Origin: Tenuifilum sp. 4138str | GTDB lineage: Bacteria > Bacteroidota > Bacteroidia > Bacteroidales > Tenuifilaceae | Direction: 5' to 3' | Assembly (NCBI RefSeq): GCF_041102575.1 | Contig: NZ_JBGCUE010000009.1 | Span: 62,001-126,000, forward strand | Length of the DNA stretch: 64,000 nucleotides | Shown here: positions 55,161 through 64,000 of the stretch, piece after piece | Numbering within the stretch: position 1 is the stretch's first letter | Layout: every line of letters starts with the position of its first letter | Notes under the pieces: generated by a model | What the model was told of the DNA's origin: nothing | Seen by the model: only the letters and a program-made list of their open reading frames with translations | Database searches by the model: none | Made by a program: the position numbers and the translations under genes

Positions 55161-57803
55161 CTACTCAAAGCCAGGAATAAGTAGCGATACTTTTACCGAT
55201 AGCGAGTGGAATTGCTTCCCCTCAAACGATCCAAAAACACCAATGCCCCCAACAACACCTATCTGGCTTAAAAAATAGCCAATCTCATAGTAAGGTTTAT
55301 AGCCTGCAGTTTTAAGGAAAACCAACTGCAAGTTTTCCAGCCAAATTCTATTGCTCAGGAATGGCAAATACTTTAAAGCAAGGTACGGCGATTGGTAACT
55401 CAGAAAGGCTTGCGCATAGCACTCCGAAGTGCTCCTGCGGTAGTAACTGATATTCTGGTAACCCTCTATAAAAGAGGGATTTACCACCGGAGAACGCATG
55501 GTGTTGAAATGCTTATAATCCACAAAGTAAAGATTCCCCTTGCTTGCGAAATCACCGTAAATAAATTTATAGGAAATACGATTACTTGGACCGGTTCTGA
55601 TTGTTTGATTAACCATGGCTTCCCATCGGAGATAATCGGAATTTGAGCTAAGTACATTTGGAAAACCCTTATGAACCTGAAAGGTAATGGTTGGCCAGCG
55701 AGAGTAAAGCATTTGCTTACGACCATTGCGAATTCGGTAATGGTAAAACGGAGTGTAGCGCACCCGAATGGAACCCTCAAGCGAACTATGAGTTGATAGG
55801 TTCTGGGGTGTGACATCCTCGTTTGCAGGAACATTTGGGGTATACCATCGCAGATTCTGCTGGTAAATAATAAAATCGGTCTTATTTTGCAGCTCAACCC
55901 TGCGAGCAAACGAAACCGAGGTGTAAACCTCAAATCCGTTTAATGGGTCAATCCGGTTCGAAAACGACACATACCGGTTTTCGTAAAGTTTCATGTAGTT
56001 TCGGCCAAACCAAAGCGAGGCCGAGGTATTGGTTAATGGACTAATACCCGCATCGCCATTGAAATCGTAACTTATCCAACCCAATCGGATGGATGCTAAA
56101 CCCCTATTCATATTGGCATAGGAAAACCGAAAATCGGTTTCACCCATGAGCGTTTTGCGGGCAGTTGCGTAGTATGCCGATTGTTTTATATAAATTCCAT
56201 TCCTGCTGTACTGCTTACGGTAACTACCCGAAGCCCCTACTACAAAACCATCAACAGTGTTGAAGCGGAACTCATTTGGACCAGCAAAGCCCGAGAATCG
56301 AAATGTACGTTTTTTATTGGCGTTATACCAGGTGTGCCCCATGTAAAGGGTTTTAAGTAAATTTATCTTCCCGGTACTATTGGCCGAAACGCTATCGGGC
56401 GTCAACTGTAACTTACTATCTATCTCCCTATTCACTTTGAACTCTTCGGCATTAAGCGCAACAGGCCTAACCTGCTGCCACGCCATGGTGTCGGGTTTGG
56501 TTGCAACCGAGTCGACTGTAATGGATAGAGGGTTAGGCACCTCAAGCTTATTGGGAAGCGAATCGGATTGGCGTACTTGTTTTTGCATGAGCTTTTGCAG
56601 CTCATACATTTCACGATTTGTAAGATTATCCTTGGCTAGGAGTTGTTCCATGCGGGCATCTTCCCTTTGCTTTCGGGGCGAAGTATTTCTTTTGACCTGT
56701 GTATCCTCGGCAATTTGCTTTGTTTCTGCTTCTTTAATATCAATCTTAACAGGTGGTTTAACTTTTGAGTTTAGTTTTACATTCAGATACTTGATAGCCG
56801 TAACATACTGTATTCGGCCAACGTTGCCAAGGAAATTAGCATCAATATCAAAATACTGGCTGATGGGAAGCCAAGCATTACGCTCAACCTCCCCAAAGGT
56901 TTGTTTAATCCGAAATGGCCCCGCAAGCGACTGAACAGTAAAATCGATTTCATGTAGGTTCCAGTAGTCCTCCGCAACGTACATGTAGCCTTCAACCAGT
57001 TGCCTGCTTTTCCGTTTGGGAATAACCTTAACCTTAACCAGTGCGCGGTTATCCTGGAAGGCGTAACCCTCGTACTTAAACAGGTAATGGTTAAAAGCAT
57101 AAGGTGCTAGGGGTAAAATGATTTCACCAACCTTAGGTTGGTAAAGATTTGCCGAAACAAAACCCAGTATATTATCGGTGCTGTTTAACTCGCCGGGAAA
57201 GTTGGAACGAATCATCTTTACCCTTTGATCAAATTTTTCGGGCGCTGTAAACTTTACGTTGTTGTAGGACTCTTGCAGGTAAAGTGAACCCTCCTTGGGC
57301 GGATTTGGGCTATCCTTTAAGCTACGCTTAACCAACCACGACAGCTTATCGACCTTGAAAGTCCCTTTAAGGTAAACCTCCGCCTCGTACTCACTAACCA
57401 GATTGCGGTAGTATGGCGCCATGGCAATTGCCTTGCGAACCACATCGTATGCAATATCTTCGCCCTTGCCTCCAACGGTTACGGGGGCAATCAGAAATGG
57501 TTTTACAGGCATGGTGATGTTTAGGGTTGCCTCTCCTACATCTATTTTAATCCGCCGCTCAACCGTTTCGTAACCAAGACTCCGAAAAACAAAGGAATAC
57601 TCACCACTGGGAACCCTTAGCATGTAGTCTCCATCGGAGTTAGATGATGTCCCTTGCCTTAGCTCCTTGGAATATATCGATGCGTAAGGGATTGGCCTAC
57701 CGGTATCGTCCACAATTCGGCCCTTAATAACCTGACCAAATGAAAATAATGGCATTACTACCGGTAGGATTGGGAATACTATTCGGAGTAACCATTTCTT
57801 CAT
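55161..57803 (-). CDS. DUF5686 outer-membrane protein with carboxypeptidase-like plug domain
   Basis: 880 residues. A signal peptide ends in LFSFGQ. Residues about 24-105 are a CarboxypepD_reg-like beta-sandwich (VIKGRIVDDTGRPIPYASIY, then SDGDYMLRVPSGEYSFVFRSLGY). The rest is DUF5686: a middle soluble region with a charged linker (about 370-440, KQREDARMEQLLAKDNLTNR), and a C-terminal barrel of alternating strands (about 480-880). Such proteins probably act in the outer membrane, but no substrate is established. Full length. It is followed 9 bp upstream-wise by the DEAD helicase gene on the same strand; whether they share a transcript is unclear. Confidence 0.88.
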   Translation of the reverse strand: MKKWLLRIVFPILPVVMPLFSFGQVIKGRIVDDTGRPIPYASIYSKELRQGTSSNSDGDYMLRVPSGEYSFVFRSLGYETVERRIKIDVGEATLNITMPVKPFLIAPVTVGGKGEDIAYDVVRKAIAMAPYYRNLVSEYEAEVYLKGTFKVDKLSWLVKRSLKDSPNPPKEGSLYLQESYNNVKFTAPEKFDQRVKMIRSNFPGELNSTDNILGFVSANLYQPKVGEIILPLAPYAFNHYLFKYEGYAFQDNRALVKVKVIPKRKSRQLVEGYMYVAEDYWNLHEIDFTVQSLAGPFRIKQTFGEVERNAWLPISQYFDIDANFLGNVGRIQYVTAIKYLNVKLNSKVKPPVKIDIKEAETKQIAEDTQVKRNTSPRKQREDARMEQLLAKDNLTNREMYELQKLMQKQVRQSDSLPNKLEVPNPLSITVDSVATKPDTMAWQQVRPVALNAEEFKVNREIDSKLQLTPDSVSANSTGKINLLKTLYMGHTWYNANKKRTFRFSGFAGPNEFRFNTVDGFVVGASGSYRKQYSRNGIYIKQSAYYATARKTLMGETDFRFSYANMNRGLASIRLGWISYDFNGDAGISPLTNTSASLWFGRNYMKLYENRYVSFSNRIDPLNGFEVYTSVSFARRVELQNKTDFIIYQQNLRWYTPNVPANEDVTPQNLSTHSSLEGSIRVRYTPFYHYRIRNGRKQMLYSRWPTITFQVHKGFPNVLSSNSDYLRWEAMVNQTIRTGPSNRISYKFIYGDFASKGNLYFVDYKHFNTMRSPVVNPSFIEGYQNISYYRRSTSECYAQAFLSYQSPYLALKYLPFLSNRIWLENLQLVFLKTAGYKPYYEIGYFLSQIGVVGGIGVFGSFEGKQFHSLSVKVSLLIPGFE

Positions 57804-57812
57804 TGCCTAAGC

Positions 57813-58946
57813 TTAGCTATTAGGATTATAGTTGATGACAAATATTTTTGTACCCAGGAAACGCTCTATGCCATGCAACTTCCCGCGTTGGTCGGGGCTA
57901 ACAAAAGTAATGGCTACGCCATCGGACTGGGCACGGGCAGTACGACCAATACGATGAACGTAATCTTCAGGATCGGACGGAACATCGTAGTTTACCACTA
58001 AATCGATATCCTCAATATCGATACCGCGCGCAACAATGTCGGTAGCCACCAGAACCTGAACCTTACGGTTACGAAAATTGCGCATCACCTCCTCGCGCTG
58101 TTTCTGCTCCAGGTCAGAGTGCATGGCAGCAACGCTTAACCCTTCCTTGTGTAGTTTGCTTTCAATGCTTTTCACCTCGGCCTTGGTTGACGCAAAAACA
58201 ATGGCACTCTGCACCACCTCCTTCTTGCTCAAAAGCGAGGCCAAAAGCGACAGTTTTTGCGAGGCTCCAACATGGTAAACCGCCTGTAAAATATTTTCAG
58301 CCGGCTTGGAAACAGCCAGGTTTATCTCAACTGGCTCAACAAGTATCGATTTTGCCAGTTTACGAATATTAGGGGGCATGGTTGCTGAAAACATCAGGGT
58401 TTGCCTTTGCTTGGGCAAATAGGCAATTATTGCCATGATATCGTCGTAAAAACCCATGTCGAGCATTCGATCGGCCTCATCGAGCACGAGGTGCTGAACG
58501 CCTTTAAGGTTAACGTAGCCCATTTGAATATGCTGCATTAATCGGCCCGGCGTGGCAACAATAATCTCTGCGCCATGCTCTAAAGCCTGTCGCTGCCTGT
58601 CCCAGTTAGAACCATCGTTCCCGCCGTAAACGGCTATTGAGCTAACCGGGGCAAAGTACGAAAACCCTTCAACCTGTTGATCGATTTGCATGGCAAGCTC
58701 ACGTGTAGGAACAATTACAAGTGTATTGACCGACGAAGCATCATGTTCTTCAGCTGATAAGAGGCTGAGGATAGGCAGCATAAAAGCTGCAGTTTTTCCA
58801 GTTCCTGTTTGTGCACAGGCCAGTAAATCGCGACCTTCCAAAATTACGGGTATGGCTTGCTCCTGAATAGGAGTGGGTTTTGTGTACCCCATGGCTTCGA
58901 TACCTTCAAGTACCGCGGGGTTTAAATTAAATCTACTAAAACTCAA
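57813..58946 (-). CDS. DEAD-box RNA helicase
   Basis: 377 residues. All core motifs: Q motif FNLNPAVLEGIEAMGYTKPT with PIQEQAIP, Walker A AQTGTGKTAAF, PTRELAMQI, LDEADRMLDMG (motif II), SATMPPN (motif III), ATDIVARGID and HRIGRTARAQSDG (motif VI). The short length and lack of a basic C-terminal tail place it near RhlE-like helicases reduced to the core. It would unwind short RNA duplexes in ribosome assembly or mRNA decay. A -7 box lies 28 bp upstream. Confidence 0.96.
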   Translation of the reverse strand: MSFSRFNLNPAVLEGIEAMGYTKPTPIQEQAIPVILEGRDLLACAQTGTGKTAAFMLPILSLLSAEEHDASSVNTLVIVPTRELAMQIDQQVEGFSYFAPVSSIAVYGGNDGSNWDRQRQALEHGAEIIVATPGRLMQHIQMGYVNLKGVQHLVLDEADRMLDMGFYDDIMAIIAYLPKQRQTLMFSATMPPNIRKLAKSILVEPVEINLAVSKPAENILQAVYHVGASQKLSLLASLLSKKEVVQSAIVFASTKAEVKSIESKLHKEGLSVAAMHSDLEQKQREEVMRNFRNRKVQVLVATDIVARGIDIEDIDLVVNYDVPSDPEDYVHRIGRTARAQSDGVAITFVSPDQRGKLHGIERFLGTKIFVINYNPNS

Positions 58947-58974
58947 ATCTTTATAAATTTTTCACAAATGTAGT

Positions 58975-58982
58975 AAAGTAAT
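58975..58982 (-). promoter_or_regulatory. Putative -7 box (TACATTTG) for the DEAD-box helicase gene
   Basis: Minus-strand TACATTTG, exact TAnnTTTG match, 28 bp upstream of the ATG at 58946. No -33 match was found. Confidence 0.42.
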
Positions 58983-59113
58983 TGAACATGGCTATGTTGA
59001 GCTTACTGACAGGAGACAAATTTGAAACCCCTTGTTACAAATCATGATTAAACTTCACTTGAAATTCAGCTAAAATTTAATATCATTGCATGAAAATTAC
59101 TACTTGTCTTATA

Positions 59114-60253
59114 ATGGAAATTATCTATAATTTAAGCATTTACCAAAAAGTAATTGGTGTTGCCTTTTTAGTATTTGTACTTATACAGCTTTACTTCTAC
59201 CTGGTTTTTTACCTACGGGTTATCCGTAAAAAATTTAATGATTTACCCGAAAACGATGAGCAGTACCCACCACTATCGGTAGTAATATGCGCTCGCAACG
59301 AGGAGGAAAACCTTAAGCATTTCCTTCCCAAAGTCCTTGAGCAGGACTACCCTGACTACGAGGTGGTGGTAGTGAACGACTGTTCAAGCGATAATTCCGA
59401 TCTGGTTCTTGAGAGCTTACAAAAGAAATACCCTCGGCTGCGTGTAACAACCATTAAGGAAGACGAAAAGTTTACCCATACCAAAAAATTAGCCCTTACG
59501 GTTGGCATAAAGGCGGCTAAAAACGATTGGTTGGTGCTGACTGATGCCGATTGCTTCCCAAAATCGAACAAATGGCTACGCTACATGGCGTCGAACTTCA
59601 CCAATGGCACAGAGGTGGTGCTAGGCTATGGTGGATATTTGGCCGAAAGGGGTTTACTCAATAAGCTAGTTAGACTCGATACGCTTTTCATCGCTCTGAA
59701 CTACTTTGGATGGGCGTTAGCCCGTAGGCCATACATGGGAGTAGGCCGTAACCTGGCCTACAAAAAATCGCTATTTTTCAAAAATAAAGGGTTTGCCAAC
59801 CATGTGGGTATCGACTCCGGCGACGATGACCTTTTTGTGATGGAGGTTGCAACACCAAGCAATACGGCTGTTGAGTATCGCCCTGAGGCACATACTCTCT
59901 CAGTTCCTCGGAAAACTTATTCTACCTGGTTACGCCAAAAGCGCAGACACCTATCAACAGCCAAATTCTACAGCAGCAACCTGAAAACCCGCTTAGGGCT
60001 TGAACCATTAAGCAGAATACTTGTTTACATTCTATTTACGTTAACCCTAATTTTCAAAATTCTTCCTTTGATATCAACCGCCCTACTTTTGCTGGTAATT
60101 ATTGTAAAACACACTATAACTGCCATTGCAGCAAAAAGGCTTGAAGAAAAAAAACTAATGCATATTGCTTTTTGGTGGGATTTGTTTTCTCTATATTTTT
60201 ATGCTAAATTGCTAATCTTTAACACTCTTAACCGACGACAGCAGAAATGGTAA
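59114..60253 (+). CDS. Membrane-bound family 2 glycosyltransferase
   Basis: About 379 residues from the ATG at 59114; an earlier ATG at 59090 adds eight residues. An N-terminal helix (IGVAFLVFVLIQLYFYLVFY) is followed by a GT-A domain: LSVVICARNEEENLKHF, VVVNDCSSDNSD, LVLTDADCFP with the DxD motif, and LRQKRRHLST (QxxRW-like). Two further helices (VYILFTLTLIFKILPLI and ISTALLLLVIIVKHTI) anchor the C-terminus. Such processive-type enzymes make surface or cell-wall glycans. The substrate is unknown. The sigma-factor gene overlaps its stop. Confidence 0.9.
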   Translation: MEIIYNLSIYQKVIGVAFLVFVLIQLYFYLVFYLRVIRKKFNDLPENDEQYPPLSVVICARNEEENLKHFLPKVLEQDYPDYEVVVVNDCSSDNSDLVLESLQKKYPRLRVTTIKEDEKFTHTKKLALTVGIKAAKNDWLVLTDADCFPKSNKWLRYMASNFTNGTEVVLGYGGYLAERGLLNKLVRLDTLFIALNYFGWALARRPYMGVGRNLAYKKSLFFKNKGFANHVGIDSGDDDLFVMEVATPSNTAVEYRPEAHTLSVPRKTYSTWLRQKRRHLSTAKFYSSNLKTRLGLEPLSRILVYILFTLTLIFKILPLISTALLLLVIIVKHTITAIAAKRLEEKKLMHIAFWWDLFSLYFYAKLLIFNTLNRRQQKW

Positions 60254-60864
60254 TGATCCCGGAAAACCTTTCGGAGAAGGCGAAATACGACCTTGTGCTT
60301 GTGGATAAAGCAATTAAAGGCGACCAGAAAGCTTACGCTGAACTTATGGATCGCTACCGGGATGCCATATACTACATGCTGCTGAAAATGGTTAACAATA
60401 AAAGCGATGCGGAGGATTTAACCCTTGAGGCTTTTGGCAAAGCCTTCAAGAACATACACCAGTATACACCGAATTTTGCATTTAGCACCTGGCTATTCAA
60501 AATTGCGTCGAACAACTGTATCGACTTCATTCGCAAGCGCAAGGCCAACCTGATATCGATTGACCAAGGCCCAGAGGATGCCGAAGGCAACTCCATGTCG
60601 CCATCGTCCGTTATACCGGCATCGACACCTGATCCTGAGGAAAATCTAATTAAGGAACAGAACATACGCCTGATACAGGAAGTGGTTTCCAAGCTTAAAC
60701 CCCGCTACCGCAAGCTCATAGAGCTACGCTACTTTAAGGAGTACTCCTACGAAGAGATTGCCGAAGAGCTAGACCTTCCGTTAGGAACCGTAAAAGCTCA
60801 ACTTTTCAGAGCCCGTGAGCTGCTCTCAAACATCCTGAGCAACCTTCCGCCACACCATAAATAA
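60247..60864 (+). CDS. RNA polymerase sigma factor, ECF-like
   Basis: 205 residues with region 2 (YAELMDRYRDAIYYMLLKMV, DAEDLTLEAFGKAFKNI) and region 4 (LKPRYRKLIELRYFKEYSYE, then EIAEELDLPLGTVKAQLFRA). A linker of about 40 residues separates them. It is ECF-type, with no obvious anti-sigma gene beside it. The ATG at 60247 overlaps the glycosyltransferase stop; the next ATG at 60253 gives TAATG coupling and may be the real start. rsmG follows 11 bp downstream. Confidence 0.92.
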   Translation: MVMIPENLSEKAKYDLVLVDKAIKGDQKAYAELMDRYRDAIYYMLLKMVNNKSDAEDLTLEAFGKAFKNIHQYTPNFAFSTWLFKIASNNCIDFIRKRKANLISIDQGPEDAEGNSMSPSSVIPASTPDPEENLIKEQNIRLIQEVVSKLKPRYRKLIELRYFKEYSYEEIAEELDLPLGTVKAQLFRARELLSNILSNLPPHHK

Positions 60865-60875
60865 TACATTTTGCC

Positions 60876-61496
60876 ATGGAACAAATTGCACAATACTTTC
60901 CTGAGCTAACACAAGCTCAACGCGATCAGTTTGCACAGCTTGAGCCACTTTACAGGCTATGGAACTCACAAATCAACGTTATCTCCCGTAAGGATATCGA
61001 CAATCTGATGATTCACCATGTTCTGCATTCCTTGGCCATAGCAAAGGTTGTTCAGTTTGCCAAAGGCACAACCATTATGGATATTGGCACTGGTGGCGGT
61101 TTTCCGGGCATCCCCCTTGCCATCCTTTTCCCAAACTGTAAATTTACCCTGGTTGATTCCATAGCTAAAAAAACAAAGGTAACCTCCGAGGTAGCCAAAG
61201 CCGTTGGCTTACATAATGTTGAGGTAATCACCGCCCGCGCTGAGGATCTAAAACAGGAGTGGGATTTTGTTGTGAGCCGTGCAGTGGCTCCTGTTCCAAA
61301 GCTAATGGCTTGGGTTGAAAAAAACATTCACCCCGGGGGCATTAACAACCTGCCTAACGGCCTAATCTGTCTTAAAGGAGGCGACATAAAAGAGGAGCTA
61401 AAGCCCTACCACAAGTGGGCTACAAAATGGAATATTGACGATTTTTTTGAGGACGATTACTTCGTTGAAAAGTATGTGATACATATTGAGGTGTGA
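60876..61496 (+). CDS. rsmG: 16S rRNA (guanine-527-N7)-methyltransferase
   Basis: 206 residues, normal RsmG (GidB) size. The SAM-binding loop IMDIGTGGGFPGIPLAILFP (about 68-87) and FTLVDSIAKKTKV, then DFVVSRAVAPVPKLMAWV, are typical. It N7-methylates G527 in 16S rRNA. It sits at the end of a possible glycosyltransferase-sigma-rsmG transcript. No terminator is visible downstream; purine-rich repeats begin right after the stop. Confidence 0.95.
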   Translation: MEQIAQYFPELTQAQRDQFAQLEPLYRLWNSQINVISRKDIDNLMIHHVLHSLAIAKVVQFAKGTTIMDIGTGGGFPGIPLAILFPNCKFTLVDSIAKKTKVTSEVAKAVGLHNVEVITARAEDLKQEWDFVVSRAVAPVPKLMAWVEKNIHPGGINNLPNGLICLKGGDIKEELKPYHKWATKWNIDDFFEDDYFVEKYVIHIEV

Positions 61497-61771
61497 GGTA
61501 AAGGATAATGAATAAAGGGTAAAGGATAAAGGATAATGGATAAAGTGGGTTGATTCAAAATCTGGCCTAAATGGTGCTATATAAGCTTCGATGCTTTTTA
61601 GCACATTGATTATCAGTAAAATGCATATTAAAGGGTTGAGCATTATAGTAGTCGCCTATGTGTCAACTCAGCGGTTATCAAGTACCTAAACCAACCCCCT
61701 GGCTAAGGGATGTGCGGCTAACTATTTTTTGAATTTTTAACCAGGTGTTTTTTAATATTGAAAAATTGTTT
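61497..61771. repeat. Gap with purine-rich short repeats; no gene seen
   Basis: From 61498 to 61545 the strand repeats AAAGGATAATG and AAAGGATAAAGGATAATGGA in imperfect tandem. From 61550 to 61771 no reading frame, RNA or hairpin is evident. Confidence 0.55.
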
Positions 61772-61779
61772 TACCTTTG
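61772..61779 (+). promoter_or_regulatory. Putative -7 box (TACCTTTG) for rpmH
   Basis: Exact TAnnTTTG match 68 bp upstream of rpmH. No clear -33. Confidence 0.45.
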
Positions 61780-61847
61780 CGAACCCAAAATGGGTTTAAA
61801 AAAGCCATAGATTTGCTGGAAATAATAATTAGTAAAAGCATACAGAG

Positions 61848-62003
61848 ATGAAAAGAACATTTCAGCCATCCATCAGGAAAAGAAGAAATAAACACGGATT
61901 CCGTGAACGTATGTCGACCCACAATGGCCGCAGGGTTCTGGCTGCCCGCCGTGCAAAGGGAAGAAAAAGACTGACAGTTTCCGATGAAATCTTCCGGAAA
62001 TAA
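61848..62003 (+). CDS. rpmH: 50S ribosomal protein L34
   Basis: 51 residues, too short for most ORF filters but unmistakable. It starts with [20 protein letters not shown] and then [20 protein letters not shown], the universal L34 sequence. It is a basic protein that binds 23S rRNA. The gene is monocistronic: a promoter-like box lies 68 bp upstream and a terminator-like hairpin starts 22 bp downstream. It is not next to rnpA or dnaA here. Confidence 0.97.
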   Translation: MKRTFQPSIRKRRNKHGFRERMSTHNGRRVLAARRAKGRKRLTVSDEIFRK

Positions 62004-62025
62004 TTACTAATCAATCATAACAGAT

Positions 62026-62053
62026 AAAGGCGGGTAATTAACCTGCCTTTTTT
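62026..62053. terminator. Terminator after rpmH
   Basis: Stem AAAGGCGGGT / ACCTGCCTTT (one G-T pair) with an AATTA loop and T-rich tail, 22 bp after the rpmH stop. Confidence 0.8.
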
Positions 62054-62088
62054 GTTTTCTTGGTGTATATTTACCGCAAATTTTTAAC

Positions 62089-63213
62089 ATGGAACCCATT
62101 GTAAAAACAATAGCACCCAACATCAACGATGATTTTCTCAAACACATTACAAGCAAGGTAATGGATGGGCAACGTATACAGCCAAACGAGGCTGTGTACC
62201 TTTACGAGAAAGCCGATTTAGCCCTACTATCGCAATTGGCAAATATTACAAGTGGCAGGATAAATGGCGATTACGTTCTCTTCAACAAGAACTTCCACAT
62301 AGAGCCAACCAACCTGTGTGTTTTTAACTGCAAATTCTGTTCGTACCATAAGGGTGCTGGCGACCCTGAGAGCTGGGTTTATAATCTTGACGATATCAAA
62401 AAAATTGCCCTCAACTACCAAAATAGCGATGTTACAGAAGTACACATTGTTGGCGGTGTTCACCCAAAATGGGATTTGGACTACTACGGGAAAATGATTA
62501 AAACCGTTAAGGAGATACTTCCGAACATTCACGTTAAAGCCTTCTCGGCCATTGAACTCGACTATGTGATTCGTAAAAGCAAGCTTTCGTACGCGGAGGG
62601 TTTGAGGAAACTCAAAGAGTATGGTTTAGATTCCATCCCCGGCGGGGGTGCTGAGATTTTCGACCCGGCCGTGAGAGCCAAAATATGCCCCGATAAAGCA
62701 TCGGGCGAAACATGGCTGGCAATCCACAAAGCAGCACATCAAAATGGCATACAATCCAATGCTACCATGCTTTATGGCCACATTGAGAGCTACAAGCATA
62801 GGGTCCAACACATGGAGGCCATCCGCAACCTTCAGGACGAAACCCATGGTTTTAACTGCTTTATCCCTCTTAAGTTCCGTTCCGCAAACAACCCCATGGG
62901 ATACCTAGGCGAAGTTAACCTAACCGAGGACCTTCGCAATTTTGCAGTATCCCGAATCTTCATGGACAATATTAAGCATCTAAAGGCCTACTGGCCAATG
63001 CTCGGGATACAGAACACCCGCCTTGCAATCCATTTTGGCGCCGATGATATTGACGGAACTATCGACGATACCACAAAGATATACTCCATGGCCGGAGCTG
63101 AAGAGCAAAAGCCAGTAATGACAGTTAACCGGTTGACACAACTTGTAAGAGAAGCGGGTAAGATTCCGGCCGAGCGCGATTCGCTATATAATATTATTAA
63201 GGTATACAGCTAA
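62089..63213 (+). CDS. mqnE: Aminodeoxyfutalosine synthase (radical SAM)
   Basis: 374 residues. The radical-SAM cluster motif is C77-x3-C81-x2-C84 in CVFNCKFCSYHKGAGDPESW. DVTEVHIVGGVHPKWDLDYY and KAFSAIELDYVIRKSKL are MqnE signatures, and PGGGAEIFDPAVRAKICPDK is characteristic of MqnE/MqnC. It joins the mqnA product to adenosyl radical, an early step in menaquinone synthesis by the futalosine route. Other mqn genes are not in the window, so the operon is split. A PASTA-protein gene follows 58 bp downstream. Confidence 0.94.
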   Translation: MEPIVKTIAPNINDDFLKHITSKVMDGQRIQPNEAVYLYEKADLALLSQLANITSGRINGDYVLFNKNFHIEPTNLCVFNCKFCSYHKGAGDPESWVYNLDDIKKIALNYQNSDVTEVHIVGGVHPKWDLDYYGKMIKTVKEILPNIHVKAFSAIELDYVIRKSKLSYAEGLRKLKEYGLDSIPGGGAEIFDPAVRAKICPDKASGETWLAIHKAAHQNGIQSNATMLYGHIESYKHRVQHMEAIRNLQDETHGFNCFIPLKFRSANNPMGYLGEVNLTEDLRNFAVSRIFMDNIKHLKAYWPMLGIQNTRLAIHFGADDIDGTIDDTTKIYSMAGAEEQKPVMTVNRLTQLVREAGKIPAERDSLYNIIKVYS

Positions 63214-63239
63214 TTGGTAGCATTATTACATGTTTATGC

Positions 63240-63247
63240 TATTTTTG
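63240..63247 (+). promoter_or_regulatory. Putative -7 box (TATTTTTG) for the PASTA gene
   Basis: Exact TAnnTTTG match, 24 bp before the ATG at 63272. TTG at 63214-63216 lies 23 bp upstream, a little far for a -33. Confidence 0.42.
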
Positions 63248-63271
63248 TATCATGTTTAATTACCTTGCATT

Positions 63272-64000
63272 ATGACAACCAAAACTGCATTCGAGAAAGT
63301 AAAACAGTACCTTCTGAAGATATACAAAATCCCCTACGTTAACACCATAATAAATGGATTAGGGTTGATTCTTGGAGTACTTATTGTACTCATGATCTTT
63401 CTGAGGATATACACCAGGCATAACCAGGAACAACCAACACCAACACTTTTGGGTATGGCAGTAGAGGAAGCAGCTGAGGTGATTGCCGATAACAACTTGA
63501 GGATTGAAATAGCCGATTCGGTTTACATATTTAACAAGAAACCGGGAAGCGTAATTTCCCAGAACCCCGAACCTGGCACCATGGTTAAAAAGAACCGAAG
63601 GGTATTTGTTACCATCAACGCCAAAAACCCTATCAAAATTGAAATCCCCAATATTGTTGGCTACACGCTGAGACAAGCAAAGGCTATCCTTGAGCAGGAA
63701 GGCTTTGAGGTTGGCACCCTATACTTCCGCCCCGACCTAGGGCTAAACAATGTTCTTGAACAACGCTTTGAAGGCAAAACTGCGGAACCTGGCACACGCA
63801 TCCCCAAGGGCTCAAAAATCGACCTGGTTTTAGGTCAGGGTATGCAGGGCGAACGTACAGGAATACCGCTACTCATAGGTCTTAAGCTTAACGATGCAGT
63901 AAGCAGAATAATTGAAGCATCGCTCAATGTTGGTAGAATAAGGTACGACGAAACAATAATTACGCACAACGACTCGTTAGATGCTAGGGTGTATAGCCAG
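63272..64000 (+). CDS. PASTA-domain membrane protein (5' part only)
   Basis: The frame is open from the ATG at 63272 to the window end (243 codons). Residues 25-48 form a single transmembrane helix (IINGLGLILGVLIVLMIFLR). From about 55 on there are PASTA repeats: LGMAVEEAAEVIADNNLRIE and NPEPGTMVKKNRRVFVTIN, then PNIVGYTLRQAKAILEQEGF, and the start of a third. PASTA domains bind peptidoglycan or muropeptide fragments. Without a kinase domain it is not a PknB-type receptor. The C-terminus is missing. Confidence 0.9.
   Translation, partial: MTTKTAFEKVKQYLLKIYKIPYVNTIINGLGLILGVLIVLMIFLRIYTRHNQEQPTPTLLGMAVEEAAEVIADNNLRIEIADSVYIFNKKPGSVISQNPEPGTMVKKNRRVFVTINAKNPIKIEIPNIVGYTLRQAKAILEQEGFEVGTLYFRPDLGLNNVLEQRFEGKTAEPGTRIPKGSKIDLVLGQGMQGERTGIPLLIGLKLNDAVSRIIEASLNVGRIRYDETIITHNDSLDARVYSQ

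Overview
The window is chromosomal DNA of a member of the Bacteroidota, most likely a Bacteroidales/Marinilabiliales-type marine or sediment lineage (genus not determinable from sequence alone). Evidence: type IX secretion (T9SS) cargo with type A and type B C-terminal signals plus a PorP/SprF protein; the phylum-typical murF-alr fusion; DUF4199, DUF5686 and DUF4411 proteins; a Tgt without the zinc cysteines; many lipoproteins; and repeated TAnnTTTG -7 promoter boxes instead of sigma70 boxes. No mobile-phage genes, tRNAs, rRNAs or CRISPR arrays were seen.

Layout. 1-4150: an endonuclease/exonuclease/phosphatase-family gene cut by the window edge, a beta-helix lipoprotein, an amidohydrolase lipoprotein and a GNAT acetyltransferase. 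4.2-19.2 kb: a surface-protein block with a PorP/SprF protein, a 2.4-kilo-residue PKD-repeat type B T9SS cargo, and a divergent 2.1-kilo-residue type A T9SS cargo. 19.3-32.6 kb: housekeeping and metabolism, with a one-chain fusion of 2Fe-2S, FAD/NAD, 4Fe-4S, BFD and DAO domains, a secreted non-specific nuclease, nitroreductase, glycosyltransferase, SRP RNA, truA, tgt, lptG-like permease, and an acyl-CoA carboxylase beta subunit with a biotin carrier protein.

33.0-43.0 kb: a visibly more A/T-rich accessory island. It reads hsdR, a RAYT-like HUH (Y1) transposase, a 135-bp-period array of REP-like palindromes, hsdM, hsdS, then an OLD/AAA-type ATPase, an ImmA/IrrE metallopeptidase and a DUF4411 PIN-like protein, all co-oriented and nearly all overlapping or within 10 bp. 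This is a type I restriction-modification locus with an extra three-gene module and with a domesticated-looking transposase/REP unit lodged between restriction and modification genes. It is the strongest candidate for an undescribed system here.

43.1-64 kb: core genome again: ispE, a PorT-like barrel, nadE, a Crp/Fnr regulator, murF-alr, thymidine kinase, rsmI, then a 0.5-kb MITE-like element with 18-bp terminal inverted repeats and 9-bp flanking direct repeats, a TetR regulator with a membrane protein, a DUF5686 outer-membrane protein, a DEAD-box helicase, a glycosyltransferase, an ECF-like sigma factor, rsmG, rpmH, mqnE (futalosine menaquinone pathway) and a PASTA-domain protein cut by the window end.

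All family calls come from reading motifs and general knowledge; no database search was run. Composition statements are visual impressions, not measured values.
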